Shown here: in pieces, positions 17,274 through 26,700 of the stretch
Layout: each line of letters begins with the position of its first letter
Position numbering within the stretch: position 1 is the stretch's first letter
Source: CAVUBL01 sp963739795
GTDB lineage: Bacteria; Acidobacteriota; Thermoanaerobaculia; Multivoradales; DATKCC01
Direction: 5' to 3'
Length of the DNA stretch: 64,000 bases
Assembly (NCBI GenBank): GCA_963739795.1
Contig: CAVUBL010000010.1
Span: forward strand, 1-64,000
Position numbers and translations under genes: made by a program
Notes under the pieces: generated by a model
Seen by the model: only the letters and a program-made list of their open reading frames with translations
The model's database searches: none
What the model was told of the DNA's origin: nothing

Positions 17274-18949
17274 AAGAGAGAAGTGAAGTGCCGGATCCGG
17301 TACCTGCAAGACCTGATCTTCCGTTGCGACGCAGCCGCCGAAGGTTTCTCGGGGTGTCGGTCGCGACTCTGTCCGGCTGGCTACTGGCGCCCGCAGTGGC
17401 GCGCTCGGTCGGGCTCTCGCGGCCCGCGAGGCCGGTTCGAGCCAAAGGGGCATCCTCCGCCGAGGACCGCCTCGCCCGGGCCTACGAGCTCCGAATGAAG
17501 GCGGCGGGGCACGCTCGGGACTTGGGCGTGGCGGCGCACCCGAGCAATGGCGACGAGGCCCTGCCCGGACATCTCGCCACCTTCACTAAGGGCCTGCCCC
17601 ACGATGAGCAGGGCCTGGTGGATCCGAAGGCCTACGCGGTCCTGGCGCGGGCCCTGGCGACCGGTGACCCCCACGCCTTCGAGTCGATCCCGTTGGGCGG
17701 CTTCGTCAAGCTCGCCAACCCCCAGGCCTCCTGGGCCTACGACCTGGTTGGCGTGGACTGCTGCCAGCTCGGCATGCGACCGGCACCTCGTTTCGCGAGT
17801 GCCGAGCAGGCCGGCGAGCTCGTCGAGCTCTACTGGCACGCCCGGCTCAGGGACGTGCCCTTCGCTGACTGGGACAGCGCGCCCCTCGTCGCTCAGGCCT
17901 GCCAGGATCTCTTGCGCCTCTCGGACTTCCGGGGCCCGAAGAAAGGAGGCGCCGTGACCCCCGAGACGCTCTTCCGCGGCACGAGCGGGGGGGCCTTGAC
18001 GGGCCCATACCTCTCGCAGTTCCTCCTCCAGGAGCTGCCGCTCCTGCCGATCGAGATCGAGCAGAGGATTCGTACGGCGGTGCCGGGAAAGGACTACCTG
18101 ACCGACTACGAACGGTGGCTCGCGGTCGAAAACGGTGCCATCGCCGGAGTCAACGAGTTCGACTCCAAGGCGCGCCATGTCCGGAGCGGCCGGGACCTCG
18201 GTGAGTACGTCCACCGCGACCTGACTTACCAGGCCTACCTGGGCGCCTGCCTGATGGCCCTGCGCCAGGGCGCCATGCCGGACGGCGGCAACCCCTACAA
18301 GCACTCCCGGACCCAGGCACCGTTCGCGACCTTCGGCCCGCCCTTTTTCATCTACCTCCTGGCCGTCGTCACTCAGGTCGCGCTCAAGACGACCTGGTAC
18401 GAGAAGTGGCGGGTCCACCGGCGACTTCGGCCCGAGGAGATGGGCGGTCGGGTGGAGACCCACCTTCTGGGCAAAGCCTCCTATCCTCTCCACGACGAGC
18501 TCCTGGGGTCGGAAGCCCTGGCCGAAACCCGCCGCCGCCAGAAGACGGCACTCCTCGCACAGGCTTTCCCCGAGGGCTGCCCCACCCACCCTTCGTTCCC
18601 CGCGGCACATGCGGTCATCGCCGGAGCCTGCGCGACCGTCCTCAAGGCCTGCCTGGACGAGAAGCACGTGATCCCTGAGCCGGTCGTCGCCTCCCGCGAC
18701 GGCCTCTCCCTCGAACCGTGGAAAGGGGCGGCGCTGACCGTGGGAGGCGAGCTGGACAAGCTGGCGTGGAACATCGCCATCGGCCGCAACTTCGCCGGCG
18801 TTCACTGGCGAAGCGACGGGAGCGAGGGGCTGAAGCTCGGGGAGGCGGTGGCCATCGAGCTGCTCTCGGAGGTGACCCTGACCGGCAACGAGATGTTCGA
18901 GGGGTTCAGCCTCCAGCGTTTCGATGGTCGTAGGGTGTCGGTGACCTGA
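17270..18949 (+). CDS. Tat-exported vanadium-type haloperoxidase family protein (PAP2 fold)
   Basis: 559 residues. The N-terminus has a twin-arginine signal (RRSRRRFLGVSVATLSGWLLAP), meaning export in folded form. The active-site signatures of vanadate haloperoxidases/acid phosphatases occur in order: KWRVHRRLRPEEMGG (Lys and Arg oxyanion ligands), SFPAAHAV (the position of the SGH motif), and NFAGVHWRSD (Arg and the vanadate-coordinating His). Length fits bacterial bromoperoxidase-like members. Family members oxidise halides with peroxide; substrate and metal here are not shown. It is coupled by a 4-nt overlap to the upstream propeller gene and followed 17 nt later by another giant secreted protein. 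Confidence 0.88.
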   Translation: MKERSEVPDPVPARPDLPLRRSRRRFLGVSVATLSGWLLAPAVARSVGLSRPARPVRAKGASSAEDRLARAYELRMKAAGHARDLGVAAHPSNGDEALPGHLATFTKGLPHDEQGLVDPKAYAVLARALATGDPHAFESIPLGGFVKLANPQASWAYDLVGVDCCQLGMRPAPRFASAEQAGELVELYWHARLRDVPFADWDSAPLVAQACQDLLRLSDFRGPKKGGAVTPETLFRGTSGGALTGPYLSQFLLQELPLLPIEIEQRIRTAVPGKDYLTDYERWLAVENGAIAGVNEFDSKARHVRSGRDLGEYVHRDLTYQAYLGACLMALRQGAMPDGGNPYKHSRTQAPFATFGPPFFIYLLAVVTQVALKTTWYEKWRVHRRLRPEEMGGRVETHLLGKASYPLHDELLGSEALAETRRRQKTALLAQAFPEGCPTHPSFPAAHAVIAGACATVLKACLDEKHVIPEPVVASRDGLSLEPWKGAALTVGGELDKLAWNIAIGRNFAGVHWRSDGSEGLKLGEAVAIELLSEVTLTGNEMFEGFSLQRFDGRRVSVT

Positions 18950-18966
18950 GACGACGAGGGGCGACC

Positions 18967-21900
18967 ATGACGACGAGCACCATCCGGCACGGGGCGACGG
19001 TTCTCCTAATGGCGGGCACCTGCTTCCTCGCGGCGGGCCCGGGCCATGCCCAGCAGGCCCCGGTGCTCGACGCGCGCTGCACCGTGAGCGCCCTCAACCG
19101 TGCGAGCCAGGTCCAGGCCGACGGCTCCTGGGTGCTGCCCAACGTGCCGGCGAACGTCGGCGAGGTTCGGATTCGGGCGACGTGCCTCGAGGATGACGGG
19201 ACGACTCGCGCCGGCCAGTCGCCGTTCTTCGTCGTTCCGGAGAACGGCGTCGTCCGGGTGCCTGACATCTCATTCGACTCGGCGGAGCCCGAGCCGGCGT
19301 CCCTCACCCTCACCACGCCCACGACCGACCTCACGTCGGCGGGGCAGACGGTACAGCTCGTGACGACGGCCACGCTCGCCGACGGCACGACCAAGGACGT
19401 CACTCCGGCGAGCTCTGGGACGGGGTACCGCTCCAGCAACCCGGCAACCGCCACCGTGAGCGCCGACGGCCTGGTGACGGCCGAGGTCAGCGGCACGGTC
19501 CTGGTTTCGGCGCTCAACGAGGGGGCTCTGGCCGTCCTCACGGTGCGAGTTCTTCTCTCCGGCGACTCCGACGGCGACGGCATTCCGGACGACTACGAGC
19601 TCGCCCACGGCCTGGACCCCAACGATCCGGCCGACGCAGTCGGCGACCCGGACGGCGACGGCCTCACGACGGCCGACGAGTTTCAGCTCGGGACGGACCC
19701 GAACGTCTTCGACACCGACGGCGACGGCCTCGGCGACGGTCGCGAGGTCAACGAGGTGGGGACCGACCCGCTCCGTTTCGACACCGACGGTGACCAGATC
19801 TCGGACGGTCTGGAAGTCCAGAGCGGCAGCGATCCCCTCGACTCGACGAGCTTCGACCTGTCCGGGATTCTGACCACTCTCGAGGTCAGCCCTTCCTCGT
19901 TCAGCCTGGTCTTCAACACGGCAGTGGGGGAGGGCTCCCGGCGGCTCGATGTCACGGGCACCCTGATCGACGGTAGCGAGATCGACCTGCGGCGAAAGAG
20001 CTACGGCACCGCCTACGCCTCGAGCGACCTGACCGTGGCGAGCTTCGGCGCCGAAGACGGCGTGGTCTTCGCCGGCCAAGACGGGACCGCGACGGTGACC
20101 GTCTCGAACTTGGGGCTCACCGCCGAGGCGGTCGTCACGGTAACTACCTTCTCACCCACCGCGCTGTCCTTTCTCCCGCTTCCCGGGTACCCCAACGGCG
20201 TCGACGTGGCCAACGGCTACGCCTACGTGGCCTCGGGCGGTGCCGGGCTCCACGTCGTGGACGCCGGCGATCCGACGCAGCCGATCCTCCTCTCAACGGT
20301 CGACACCCCGGGCAACGCGAACGACGTGCGCGTCGTGGGGGCGTACGCCTACGTCGCAGACGGCCCGGCGGGGCTCGAGATCGTCGACGTCTCGTCGCCG
20401 AGTGCGCCGTTCATCACGGGCCAGCTCGACACGGCCGGCTCGGCGACGGACGTCGTTGTCGTCGGCGACGTTGCGTACGTGGCGGACGGCGACGCCGGGG
20501 TGGTCGCCGTGGACGTTGCGAACCCCGCAGCTCCGGTCGAGCTCGGCCAGGTCGACACTTCGGGCAACGCCCGGGGAATTGCGGCCGAGGACAACCTGGT
20601 CGTCGTCGCCGACGCCGAGGGCGGCCTCCAGGTCATCGACGCCAGCGAGACCTCGGCGATGGCGATCGTCGGCTCGACCCACCTGCGCGCGGGTTTCTCC
20701 CGGGCCGCTGACGTTGAGGTGAGGAGCCACCGGGCTTATGTGGCCGACGGCGCCTGGAGCCTCGGAGGACTGCGGGTGGTCGATTTCAGCGATCCCACCA
20801 CGCCCGTGGTCGTCGGCTCGACGAGCGACGATTTCGGGCTGGTAGGTGTGGCCCTCGAGGACAACTTCGCCTTGACGGCGGACTACTACTTCGTCAACGC
20901 CTCGCCGATCTTCGATGTCGGGCTGCTTCCTCCGGCGTTTACGGCGCAGGTCGACTTCTCGCAGGCGCCTAGCTACCGGGACGACAACGGGAACGGCATC
21001 GCCGTTGAGGGTGGCTTGGTCTACGTCGCCGCTACGCGATGGACCATTCAAGACAACGGCTCCTGGGGCGACGGTGGCCTCCACATCGGGCGGTATCGGA
21101 TCTTGGAGGACGACGCCGGCGTGGCGCCCACGGTCGCCCTGTCGGCCCCCGCGGACGGCGCCGAAGTGGAGGAGCGGCGCCCCATCACGCTTGGGGCGGA
21201 GGCGAGCGACGACGTTCGGGTGAAGGAGGTGAGATTCCTCGTCGATGGCAAGGTGGTCGGCGAGGACTTCCGGGCGCCGTTCGAAGCGAGCGTCACCGTA
21301 CCCCATGGGGTGAGCACGCTGACCCTCGGCGCCGAAGCCGTCGATCTCGGAGGCAACGTCGGAGTGGCCGAGAATCGACAGGTCACGGTCCTGCCCGACC
21401 CGCAGCCTGTGGTCGAGCTCCTCTCTCCCGTCGCTACGACACCTCTCGTCGAGGGAGGCCAGGTCGACATCGCCGCGAGCGCCTCGGACGACTCGGCCGT
21501 GGCGTCGGTCGAGATCTTGGTGAACGGCACCTCTGTGGCGACCCTAACTCAAGCTCCTTACCGTGTTCTTCAGACCGTGCCGGTCGGTCCCACGTCTCTC
21601 ACCATCGAGGTCCGGGCCACCGACGACCTCGGGGCGACGGCGACGACCGGGCCTAGGGTCTTCCCGGTGGCGGACGACCCACCGCCTGAGGCTCGGCTGA
21701 TCGAGCCGAACGACGGCGACGAGGTCGTCGAGGGCGCCTCTTTGCCAGTGGTCCTCGGAGCGATCGACGACGTGGGAATCGATCGAGTCGGCGTCCTGAT
21801 CGACGGCGTACAGGGTCCCGAGGACTTGAGCGCACCCTACGAGGTTCAGATCACCGTTCCCACCGGAGTCAGCCAGCTCACGCTGCAGGCGCGCGCGATC

Positions 21901-23649
21901 GATTCGGTCGGCCAAGAGGGCCTCTCGGATCCGGTTGTTCTCGACGTGGTTCCAGACCCCGGAACCACGGTCGTCGGTACGGTCGAGCTCGAAGGAAGCC
22001 CGCTTTCCGGCGCTGCGGTGACGTGCGGCGGCGTCTCGGGGGAGAGCACGGCCGATGGTTCCTTCGCAATCGGGGGTGTCGCTGCCACTCCGAGTGAGGT
22101 CTCCTGCTCCGCAACCTATACGAACGCGGAGGGCCTCCCCGACACCGGCACCTCGGCTGGTGTGCGACCCGTCCCCGGAGGTGAGACCGACGTCGGTCCG
22201 ATCTCCCTGGCCGACTCGTTCTTCATCTCCGATCTCGGGCCCGCGATCCAGATGACGAACGACCAGACCGCTCTTCTGAACTTCCCGTTCCCCTTCCCGT
22301 TCTTCGGCCAGACGTACACGACGCTCTACATCAACTCGAACGGCAACTTCACCTTTGCGACTTCGAGCCCCTATGACTTCAGCGAGGACCGAGACGACTT
22401 CGTGAGCGGCAATCGGAGCCCCGACGGGGGCTACGTGGGCCCGTCTGCGGCTCCGTTCTGGGACGACCTCGAACCGCAACGAACGGCCATCGCGGAGCGG
22501 GATTTCTACAGCTTCACGGGACAGGCGAACGACTACGTCGTCGCCGAGGTTCTCGCCGATCGAATCAACTCGCGGCTCTACGCCCAGCTCACCCTCTACG
22601 ACGCATTGGGCAACTACATCACCTCTTCCTACAACGCCATCGACGGCGACCCCCGGATCTCGAGGTTTCTCCCGGCAGACGGCACCTACTACCTGGCTGT
22701 CGACAGCCACACCGGGCTCGGCGACCCGAGCGACTTCTATACCCTCACTCTCGATGCCAACGGTGCTCCCACGGTCGACGGAGGCGAGGAGGTCGAGCCG
22801 AACGACAGTATCGAGACCGCGACTCCCATCTCCTACGGAGCGCACATCTCCGGGGTGATCCTGCCGCAGGACCCGGCGGAGCCGTCACACAACGTCCACT
22901 TCAACATCACCATCCCGGGGCTCGTGGTCATCACGTGGAACCACGTCCCCGAGTATCCGAGCATCGGGGAGAACACCTTCCAGGCCACCTTCTTCGAAGA
23001 CGGGCGGATTCTCTTCACCTACCACGGAATGACCTCCGACGATTCGATCGTCGGGCTGTCACCCGCGAACGGAGTGTCTCCCCTCGAGGTGGACTACTCC
23101 ACCGATGCGCCGTTCACCTCGGCGGGCGCAACGGCGATCTTCGAGGAGTTCGACGGCCCGATCGGCCCGGACTGGCACGGCGAAGACCCGCCCGGCGACC
23201 ACCCCTTCGACCTCGACGGTCACTCGGTCCTCTTCACCCCGAACAGCTCGGGTGGCTACGACGTCTCCCTGTTCGGCGCCGCTCCGTCGGCTCTCCACTC
23301 CTCGCCGTTCACGGCTGTCCGCGGCGCCACGGAGAGGACTACGGGGACGGTGGAGGGCGTCGTGCTTCGCGGAAGAGGAGAACCGCTGCCAGGGGTCGAG
23401 GTGCTCGTGACGTCGTCAGGAGATCCCGCTTTCCGGGGCCGAGTGACGACCGACGAGAGCGGTCGGTTCAGGCTCGACGGCGTTCCCTTCGGCGGGGTCA
23501 ACGCCATGGCCCAGGCGCCCACTGGGCAAGGCCTCCGGGCTGCAGCCGTTCTCGAAAGACCCAGGGGCGTGCTCCACCTCGAGCTGCGGCCGATCCGGCC
23601 GACGCCTGAAGAGCACGACGAACCAGTCATCAACTTGCCGGACAAGTGA
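18967..23649 (+). CDS. Giant secreted multidomain protein (Big2, TSP3, LVIVD, Ig, nidogen-like, PPC)
   Basis: 1560 residues with a signal peptide (TVLLMAGTCFLAAGPGHAQ). Domains in order, approximate: Big_2-type Ig (110-195, SSNPATATVSADG); thrombospondin-3-type calcium repeats (200-290, DSDGDGIPD, DTDGDGLGD, DTDGDQISD); a second Big_2 (300-395); LVIVD-type repeats forming a propeller (400-660, VANGYAYVASG, VVGAYAYVADG, VVGDVAYVADG); three Ig-like domains (715-1000, each with FLVDGKVVG- or ILVNGT-like strands); a Cys-containing carboxypeptidase-regulatory-like domain (1000-1070); a nidogen-like domain beginning FPFPFFGQTY and ending VGLSPANG; a pre-peptidase C-terminal (PPC) module placed inside it; and a final regulatory-like fold. 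Probably a surface or matrix protein that binds calcium. Confidence 0.87.
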   Translation: MTTSTIRHGATVLLMAGTCFLAAGPGHAQQAPVLDARCTVSALNRASQVQADGSWVLPNVPANVGEVRIRATCLEDDGTTRAGQSPFFVVPENGVVRVPDISFDSAEPEPASLTLTTPTTDLTSAGQTVQLVTTATLADGTTKDVTPASSGTGYRSSNPATATVSADGLVTAEVSGTVLVSALNEGALAVLTVRVLLSGDSDGDGIPDDYELAHGLDPNDPADAVGDPDGDGLTTADEFQLGTDPNVFDTDGDGLGDGREVNEVGTDPLRFDTDGDQISDGLEVQSGSDPLDSTSFDLSGILTTLEVSPSSFSLVFNTAVGEGSRRLDVTGTLIDGSEIDLRRKSYGTAYASSDLTVASFGAEDGVVFAGQDGTATVTVSNLGLTAEAVVTVTTFSPTALSFLPLPGYPNGVDVANGYAYVASGGAGLHVVDAGDPTQPILLSTVDTPGNANDVRVVGAYAYVADGPAGLEIVDVSSPSAPFITGQLDTAGSATDVVVVGDVAYVADGDAGVVAVDVANPAAPVELGQVDTSGNARGIAAEDNLVVVADAEGGLQVIDASETSAMAIVGSTHLRAGFSRAADVEVRSHRAYVADGAWSLGGLRVVDFSDPTTPVVVGSTSDDFGLVGVALEDNFALTADYYFVNASPIFDVGLLPPAFTAQVDFSQAPSYRDDNGNGIAVEGGLVYVAATRWTIQDNGSWGDGGLHIGRYRILEDDAGVAPTVALSAPADGAEVEERRPITLGAEASDDVRVKEVRFLVDGKVVGEDFRAPFEASVTVPHGVSTLTLGAEAVDLGGNVGVAENRQVTVLPDPQPVVELLSPVATTPLVEGGQVDIAASASDDSAVASVEILVNGTSVATLTQAPYRVLQTVPVGPTSLTIEVRATDDLGATATTGPRVFPVADDPPPEARLIEPNDGDEVVEGASLPVVLGAIDDVGIDRVGVLIDGVQGPEDLSAPYEVQITVPTGVSQLTLQARAIDSVGQEGLSDPVVLDVVPDPGTTVVGTVELEGSPLSGAAVTCGGVSGESTADGSFAIGGVAATPSEVSCSATYTNAEGLPDTGTSAGVRPVPGGETDVGPISLADSFFISDLGPAIQMTNDQTALLNFPFPFPFFGQTYTTLYINSNGNFTFATSSPYDFSEDRDDFVSGNRSPDGGYVGPSAAPFWDDLEPQRTAIAERDFYSFTGQANDYVVAEVLADRINSRLYAQLTLYDALGNYITSSYNAIDGDPRISRFLPADGTYYLAVDSHTGLGDPSDFYTLTLDANGAPTVDGGEEVEPNDSIETATPISYGAHISGVILPQDPAEPSHNVHFNITIPGLVVITWNHVPEYPSIGENTFQATFFEDGRILFTYHGMTSDDSIVGLSPANGVSPLEVDYSTDAPFTSAGATAIFEEFDGPIGPDWHGEDPPGDHPFDLDGHSVLFTPNSSGGYDVSLFGAAPSALHSSPFTAVRGATERTTGTVEGVVLRGRGEPLPGVEVLVTSSGDPAFRGRVTTDESGRFRLDGVPFGGVNAMAQAPTGQGLRAAAVLERPRGVLHLELRPIRPTPEEHDEPVINLPDK

Positions 23650-23682
23650 GAGTCGAGGCGAGATCAGCACCGCCGAAACACG

Positions 23683-23708
23683 AACGGGGAGGCCGAGGCC
23701 TCCCCGTT
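23683..23708. terminator. Hairpin terminator between convergent genes
   Basis: A 12-bp inverted repeat (AACGGGGAGGCC, then GGCCTCCCCGTT after a 2-nt spacer) followed by TTG. It sits between the convergent ends of the giant secreted protein and the subtilisin gene and can serve both strands. Design matches the hairpin at 9634-9661. Confidence 0.65.
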
Positions 23709-23733
23709 TGCGCTTCTTCGCTTGCGCTGACGC

Positions 23734-25092
23734 CTAGTTGCTGCAGGCGTTGTACGCGTTGATGTAGCCGTGACCGTAGAACGCGTCATGGCCGATCGGG
23801 CCGGAGTCGGTGGCCGTCTGGAGCAGCTTCGCCTTGAGGGCGCCCAGGGAGATGCCCGGATGCGAGCCCACGATCAGCGCGGCGACGCCCGAGGTGGCCG
23901 GGGTCGCCATGCTGGTGCCGGCCGCGAAGCAGTAGGAGTAGACCGGCGGCGTGGAAGTGCCCTTGCAGTCACTGATCACCAGGTCGAAGACCCAGCAGTA
24001 GTTCACGATGCCGCCCACTGCGCACAGGTCGCTGCCCGGCAGGATGAAGTCGCCGCCCGGGCCAGCCACGTCGACAGTCCCATTGCCGTAGTTCGAGTAC
24101 GAGGCGGGGTGGTCGAAGTTGGTGGCGCCGAGGGCGAAGCCCACGGGACCGGTCGCCGAGACGCAGAGGCCGCTGCCGGACTCGCACGGGACGACCGAGT
24201 AGTTGTAGGCATGGCCGAGGTCGACGCCGTCGTTGGCGGCGGCCGAGACCACCAGCACGCCCTGCGAGGCCGCGAAGTTCACCGCCTTGGCCATGGCGCC
24301 CACGAGTGGGCCGCCGCCGGTGGCGCTCTTCGGGAAGAGGGCCCCGAGGCTCATGTTGATGATGTCAGCGCGCCGACAGCCGGAGAGGCCGAACGATGCG
24401 GGGTCGGAGGCGTACAAGATGCCGCCGATCACCTGGCCGAAGCTGCCCGTGCCGTTATCGAGGGCCTTGACGCCCATCAGGGTCGCCTCCGGGGCCACGC
24501 CGATGACGCCGGTGCCGTTGTCGGCCGCGGCCACGATGCCCGCGACGTGGGTGGCGTGCCAGAACGTCCCCACGTCTTCGTTGTAGGCCTTGCCGGGAAC
24601 GAAGGAGACCGAGCAGGCCGTGTCCAGGTTGGGGACGAGGTCGGCGTGCTGGTTGTAGATGCCGCCGTCGATGATCGCCACTCGCGCTCCGGCGCCGGTG
24701 CAGCCGGCGTTCCAAGCGGCCGGCGCGTCGATGGACTGCATGTTCCACTGGAGCGGGAAGAAGGTCTCGTCACCCGGGGTGATCGCCTGCTCCTGAACGC
24801 CGTTGTCGGGCACCCACTGGACGCTCACGTCCTGGGAGGTCGAGGTGAAGGCATGGCTGGCCTGGACCTGGTCCAGGAAGCTCGGGTTGTCGGAGGTGGC
24901 GACGCCCAGGCCGGTGGCGCCGTGACTCCAGACCACCGACCCGCCGGCGGCTTCCACCGCGGCGGTCTGCTTGGCGCCCCAGTGGGACGAGTCGAGGACA
25001 TAGGAGGCGGCGGCGAGCGGAGCGGTCGCGGCGAGGGCCAGGACCAGCGCCCCGGCGAGGACGGCTCCGAGTACGGGAACTCTTCGCTTCAT
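23734..25092 (-). CDS. Secreted subtilisin-like serine protease (S8)
   Basis: The ATG at 25092 is preceded by AAGGAGAG; a longer upstream frame lacks support. 452 residues with a signal peptide (MKRRVPVLGAVLAGALVLALA to AAAS) and a ~100-residue propeptide-like region. Catalytic triad: Asp142 in VAIIDGGI, His179 in HATHVAGI (Ala replaces the usual Gly after His), and Ser394 in GTSMATP; the oxyanion Asn is in VVSAAAND. Eight or so Cys residues in the mature part suggest disulfides. It lies on the same strand as, and downstream of, the TPR gene (171-nt gap) and the small secreted peptide gene, so a role in maturing that peptide is possible but not shown. Confidence 0.9.
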   Translation of the reverse strand: MKRRVPVLGAVLAGALVLALAATAPLAAASYVLDSSHWGAKQTAAVEAAGGSVVWSHGATGLGVATSDNPSFLDQVQASHAFTSTSQDVSVQWVPDNGVQEQAITPGDETFFPLQWNMQSIDAPAAWNAGCTGAGARVAIIDGGIYNQHADLVPNLDTACSVSFVPGKAYNEDVGTFWHATHVAGIVAAADNGTGVIGVAPEATLMGVKALDNGTGSFGQVIGGILYASDPASFGLSGCRRADIINMSLGALFPKSATGGGPLVGAMAKAVNFAASQGVLVVSAAANDGVDLGHAYNYSVVPCESGSGLCVSATGPVGFALGATNFDHPASYSNYGNGTVDVAGPGGDFILPGSDLCAVGGIVNYCWVFDLVISDCKGTSTPPVYSYCFAAGTSMATPATSGVAALIVGSHPGISLGALKAKLLQTATDSGPIGHDAFYGHGYINAYNACSN

Positions 25093-25263
25093 GAGGGTTC
25101 TCTCCTTCCTTCGGATCTTAGGAATGAACGAGACGGCTCGTACACTGAGCTTCGGCAGCCGGGCCGCCTCCCCGGGTGGAGGCCCCACGCTTTGCGTCGC
25201 CACCTCGCGATGACTTTGCCCTGATCGAAGCTCTACGAAGTATACCGGCAAGCGCGGGGGGCT

Positions 25264-26622
25264 TCAATCTCCGGCGTTGGCTCGTGCGCCGGGCCGGAAC
25301 CGAAGCCTGGGATTTCTCCAGGCGCGCCGGAGGTAGTCGGCGACCTCCTGGATCAGCTCGACGCTGGCGCGCTCGAGGGAGAGGGCTTGGCGGAGCAGGG
25401 CCCAGGCTTCGCGAGCGCGGGTGTGGGCACCCCACTCCCGGAGGTGCTGGGCCATGGCGGCGGCGAGCTCGGACGCCTGGTGGAGCTTGCCCCGGCCAAG
25501 GCGTACGGCGGCCAGATCGAGGGCTGCCATGACGCCGTCGAGTCGCTGGTCGCGGCGCAGGAGCTCGTCGAGGAGGAACTCGAAGGCGGCCTCGGCCTCC
25601 TCCAGACAGTCCTGGGCGAAGTACAGGCGGGCCTCGGTCCAGGCCACGTGGATCAGGCTCCACGGGTCGTCGAACTCCCGGTTCAGGGAGCGGCTGGCGT
25701 CCAGAAGCATCTGGGCCTGGTCCGCGCGACCCAACGCGGTCAGGCAGCCGACCTGGTTGAGGCGCGCGCCGAACAGGAGGCGACGGTCGCCGGCAGCTTG
25801 CACCAGGTGCTCAGCTTCTCGAGCCGCGGCGACCCCGCGCTCGGCATCGAGGTAGACCAGGGCGGCGGACTGCTGAACCAGGATCTTGCCCAGGAGGACC
25901 GTCTCGTCGAGCTCGCGGTAGATCGACGCGGCGTGATCGAGAATCGCCATGGCGAGCTCATGGTCGCCGAGCAGGGTGGCGAGGGAGGCCCGGTAGCTCA
26001 ACAGGTTGGCCTCTTCGAGGGGATCTCCCGTCCCCTCGAAGAGCAAGTCGTCGGCCTGGCGCAGCGCTGCTGCGGCGGCGCGGAACTGGCCCGCACAGCG
26101 GTAGGCGTTGCCCAGGTTGCCCCAGGAGCGGGCCCGGAGGTCCGCTGCCAGGCTGTGGCCGTAGACGGCGTCGTCCAGGTGGTCGGCCACCGACACCGCG
26201 AGGCGGGCGAGGCGCACGCCGCGGCTGGCCTCGGTCTTGAACACCGCCTGCATGCTCCGGGCGATGAGCTCCTCGACCAGCCCCCAGGTGCGGAACCGGA
26301 CCTGGTTGTCGATCAGTAGTCGGGCTCGGGTCTCCGGGAGCCGCTCCAGGCGCTCGGCGCGCTCGGGGGCGAGCTCGCGGTCGGCCTCCGTGGCGAGCCG
26401 GAGCCGCTCGGCGGTCTCGAGCACGCTGGACAGGACGGTCCGTGGAATCCAGGAGTCGCCGGCGTGGGCGGTCGAGCCGGGCGGCACGTCGGGCGGAGCT
26501 TCAGGCGAGGCGAGCTCGAGCGGGTCGAGGGAATCGGACTCGGGGCGGGGCGGAGGCAGGGAGTCCAGCAGCGAGTCAAGCTCCTGCCGCGTCGCCCGCC
26601 GAGTCCTCGCCCCGTCGTTCAT
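25264..26622 (-). CDS. Cytoplasmic TPR-repeat protein
   Basis: 452 residues, no signal or membrane segment. A flexible Pro/Ser-rich N-terminus (~60 residues) is followed by helical repeats of TPR type: SWGNLGNAYRCAGQFRAAAAALRQA, LSYRASLATLLGDHELAMAIL, GARLNQVGCLTALGRADQAQMLL and RLYFAQDCLEEAEAAFEFL. No helix-turn-helix is visible at the N-terminus, so it is not a standard RRNPP regulator, although its all-TPR body resembles peptide-sensing TPR proteins. It follows a small secreted-peptide gene and precedes a secreted protease on the same strand. Its own AT-rich upstream region indicates a dedicated promoter. Confidence 0.75.
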   Translation of the reverse strand: MNDGARTRRATRQELDSLLDSLPPPRPESDSLDPLELASPEAPPDVPPGSTAHAGDSWIPRTVLSSVLETAERLRLATEADRELAPERAERLERLPETRARLLIDNQVRFRTWGLVEELIARSMQAVFKTEASRGVRLARLAVSVADHLDDAVYGHSLAADLRARSWGNLGNAYRCAGQFRAAAAALRQADDLLFEGTGDPLEEANLLSYRASLATLLGDHELAMAILDHAASIYRELDETVLLGKILVQQSAALVYLDAERGVAAAREAEHLVQAAGDRRLLFGARLNQVGCLTALGRADQAQMLLDASRSLNREFDDPWSLIHVAWTEARLYFAQDCLEEAEAAFEFLLDELLRRDQRLDGVMAALDLAAVRLGRGKLHQASELAAAMAQHLREWGAHTRAREAWALLRQALSLERASVELIQEVADYLRRAWRNPRLRFRPGARANAGD

Positions 26623-26627
26623 TCGAG

Positions 26628-26677
26628 AATCAACTATAATATAAAATCAACCGGCTCGCAAGCCTCGAATCGAGGCT
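26628..26677 (-). promoter_or_regulatory. AT-rich promoter with direct repeats and a palindrome upstream of the TPR gene
   Basis: On the minus strand two GTTGATT direct repeats (complements at 26645-26651 and 26628-26634) flank a TATATTAT stretch that can serve as -10. Upstream is a 17-bp palindrome AGCCTCGA-A-TCGAGGCT at 26661-26677, overlapping the expected -35. The AT-richness is exceptional for this window. The start codon is only ~13 nt from the -10, implying a very short or absent leader. Operator function is inferred. Confidence 0.45.
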
Positions 26678-26700
26678 CAGTCCTTCGGCCGCGCAGACTC

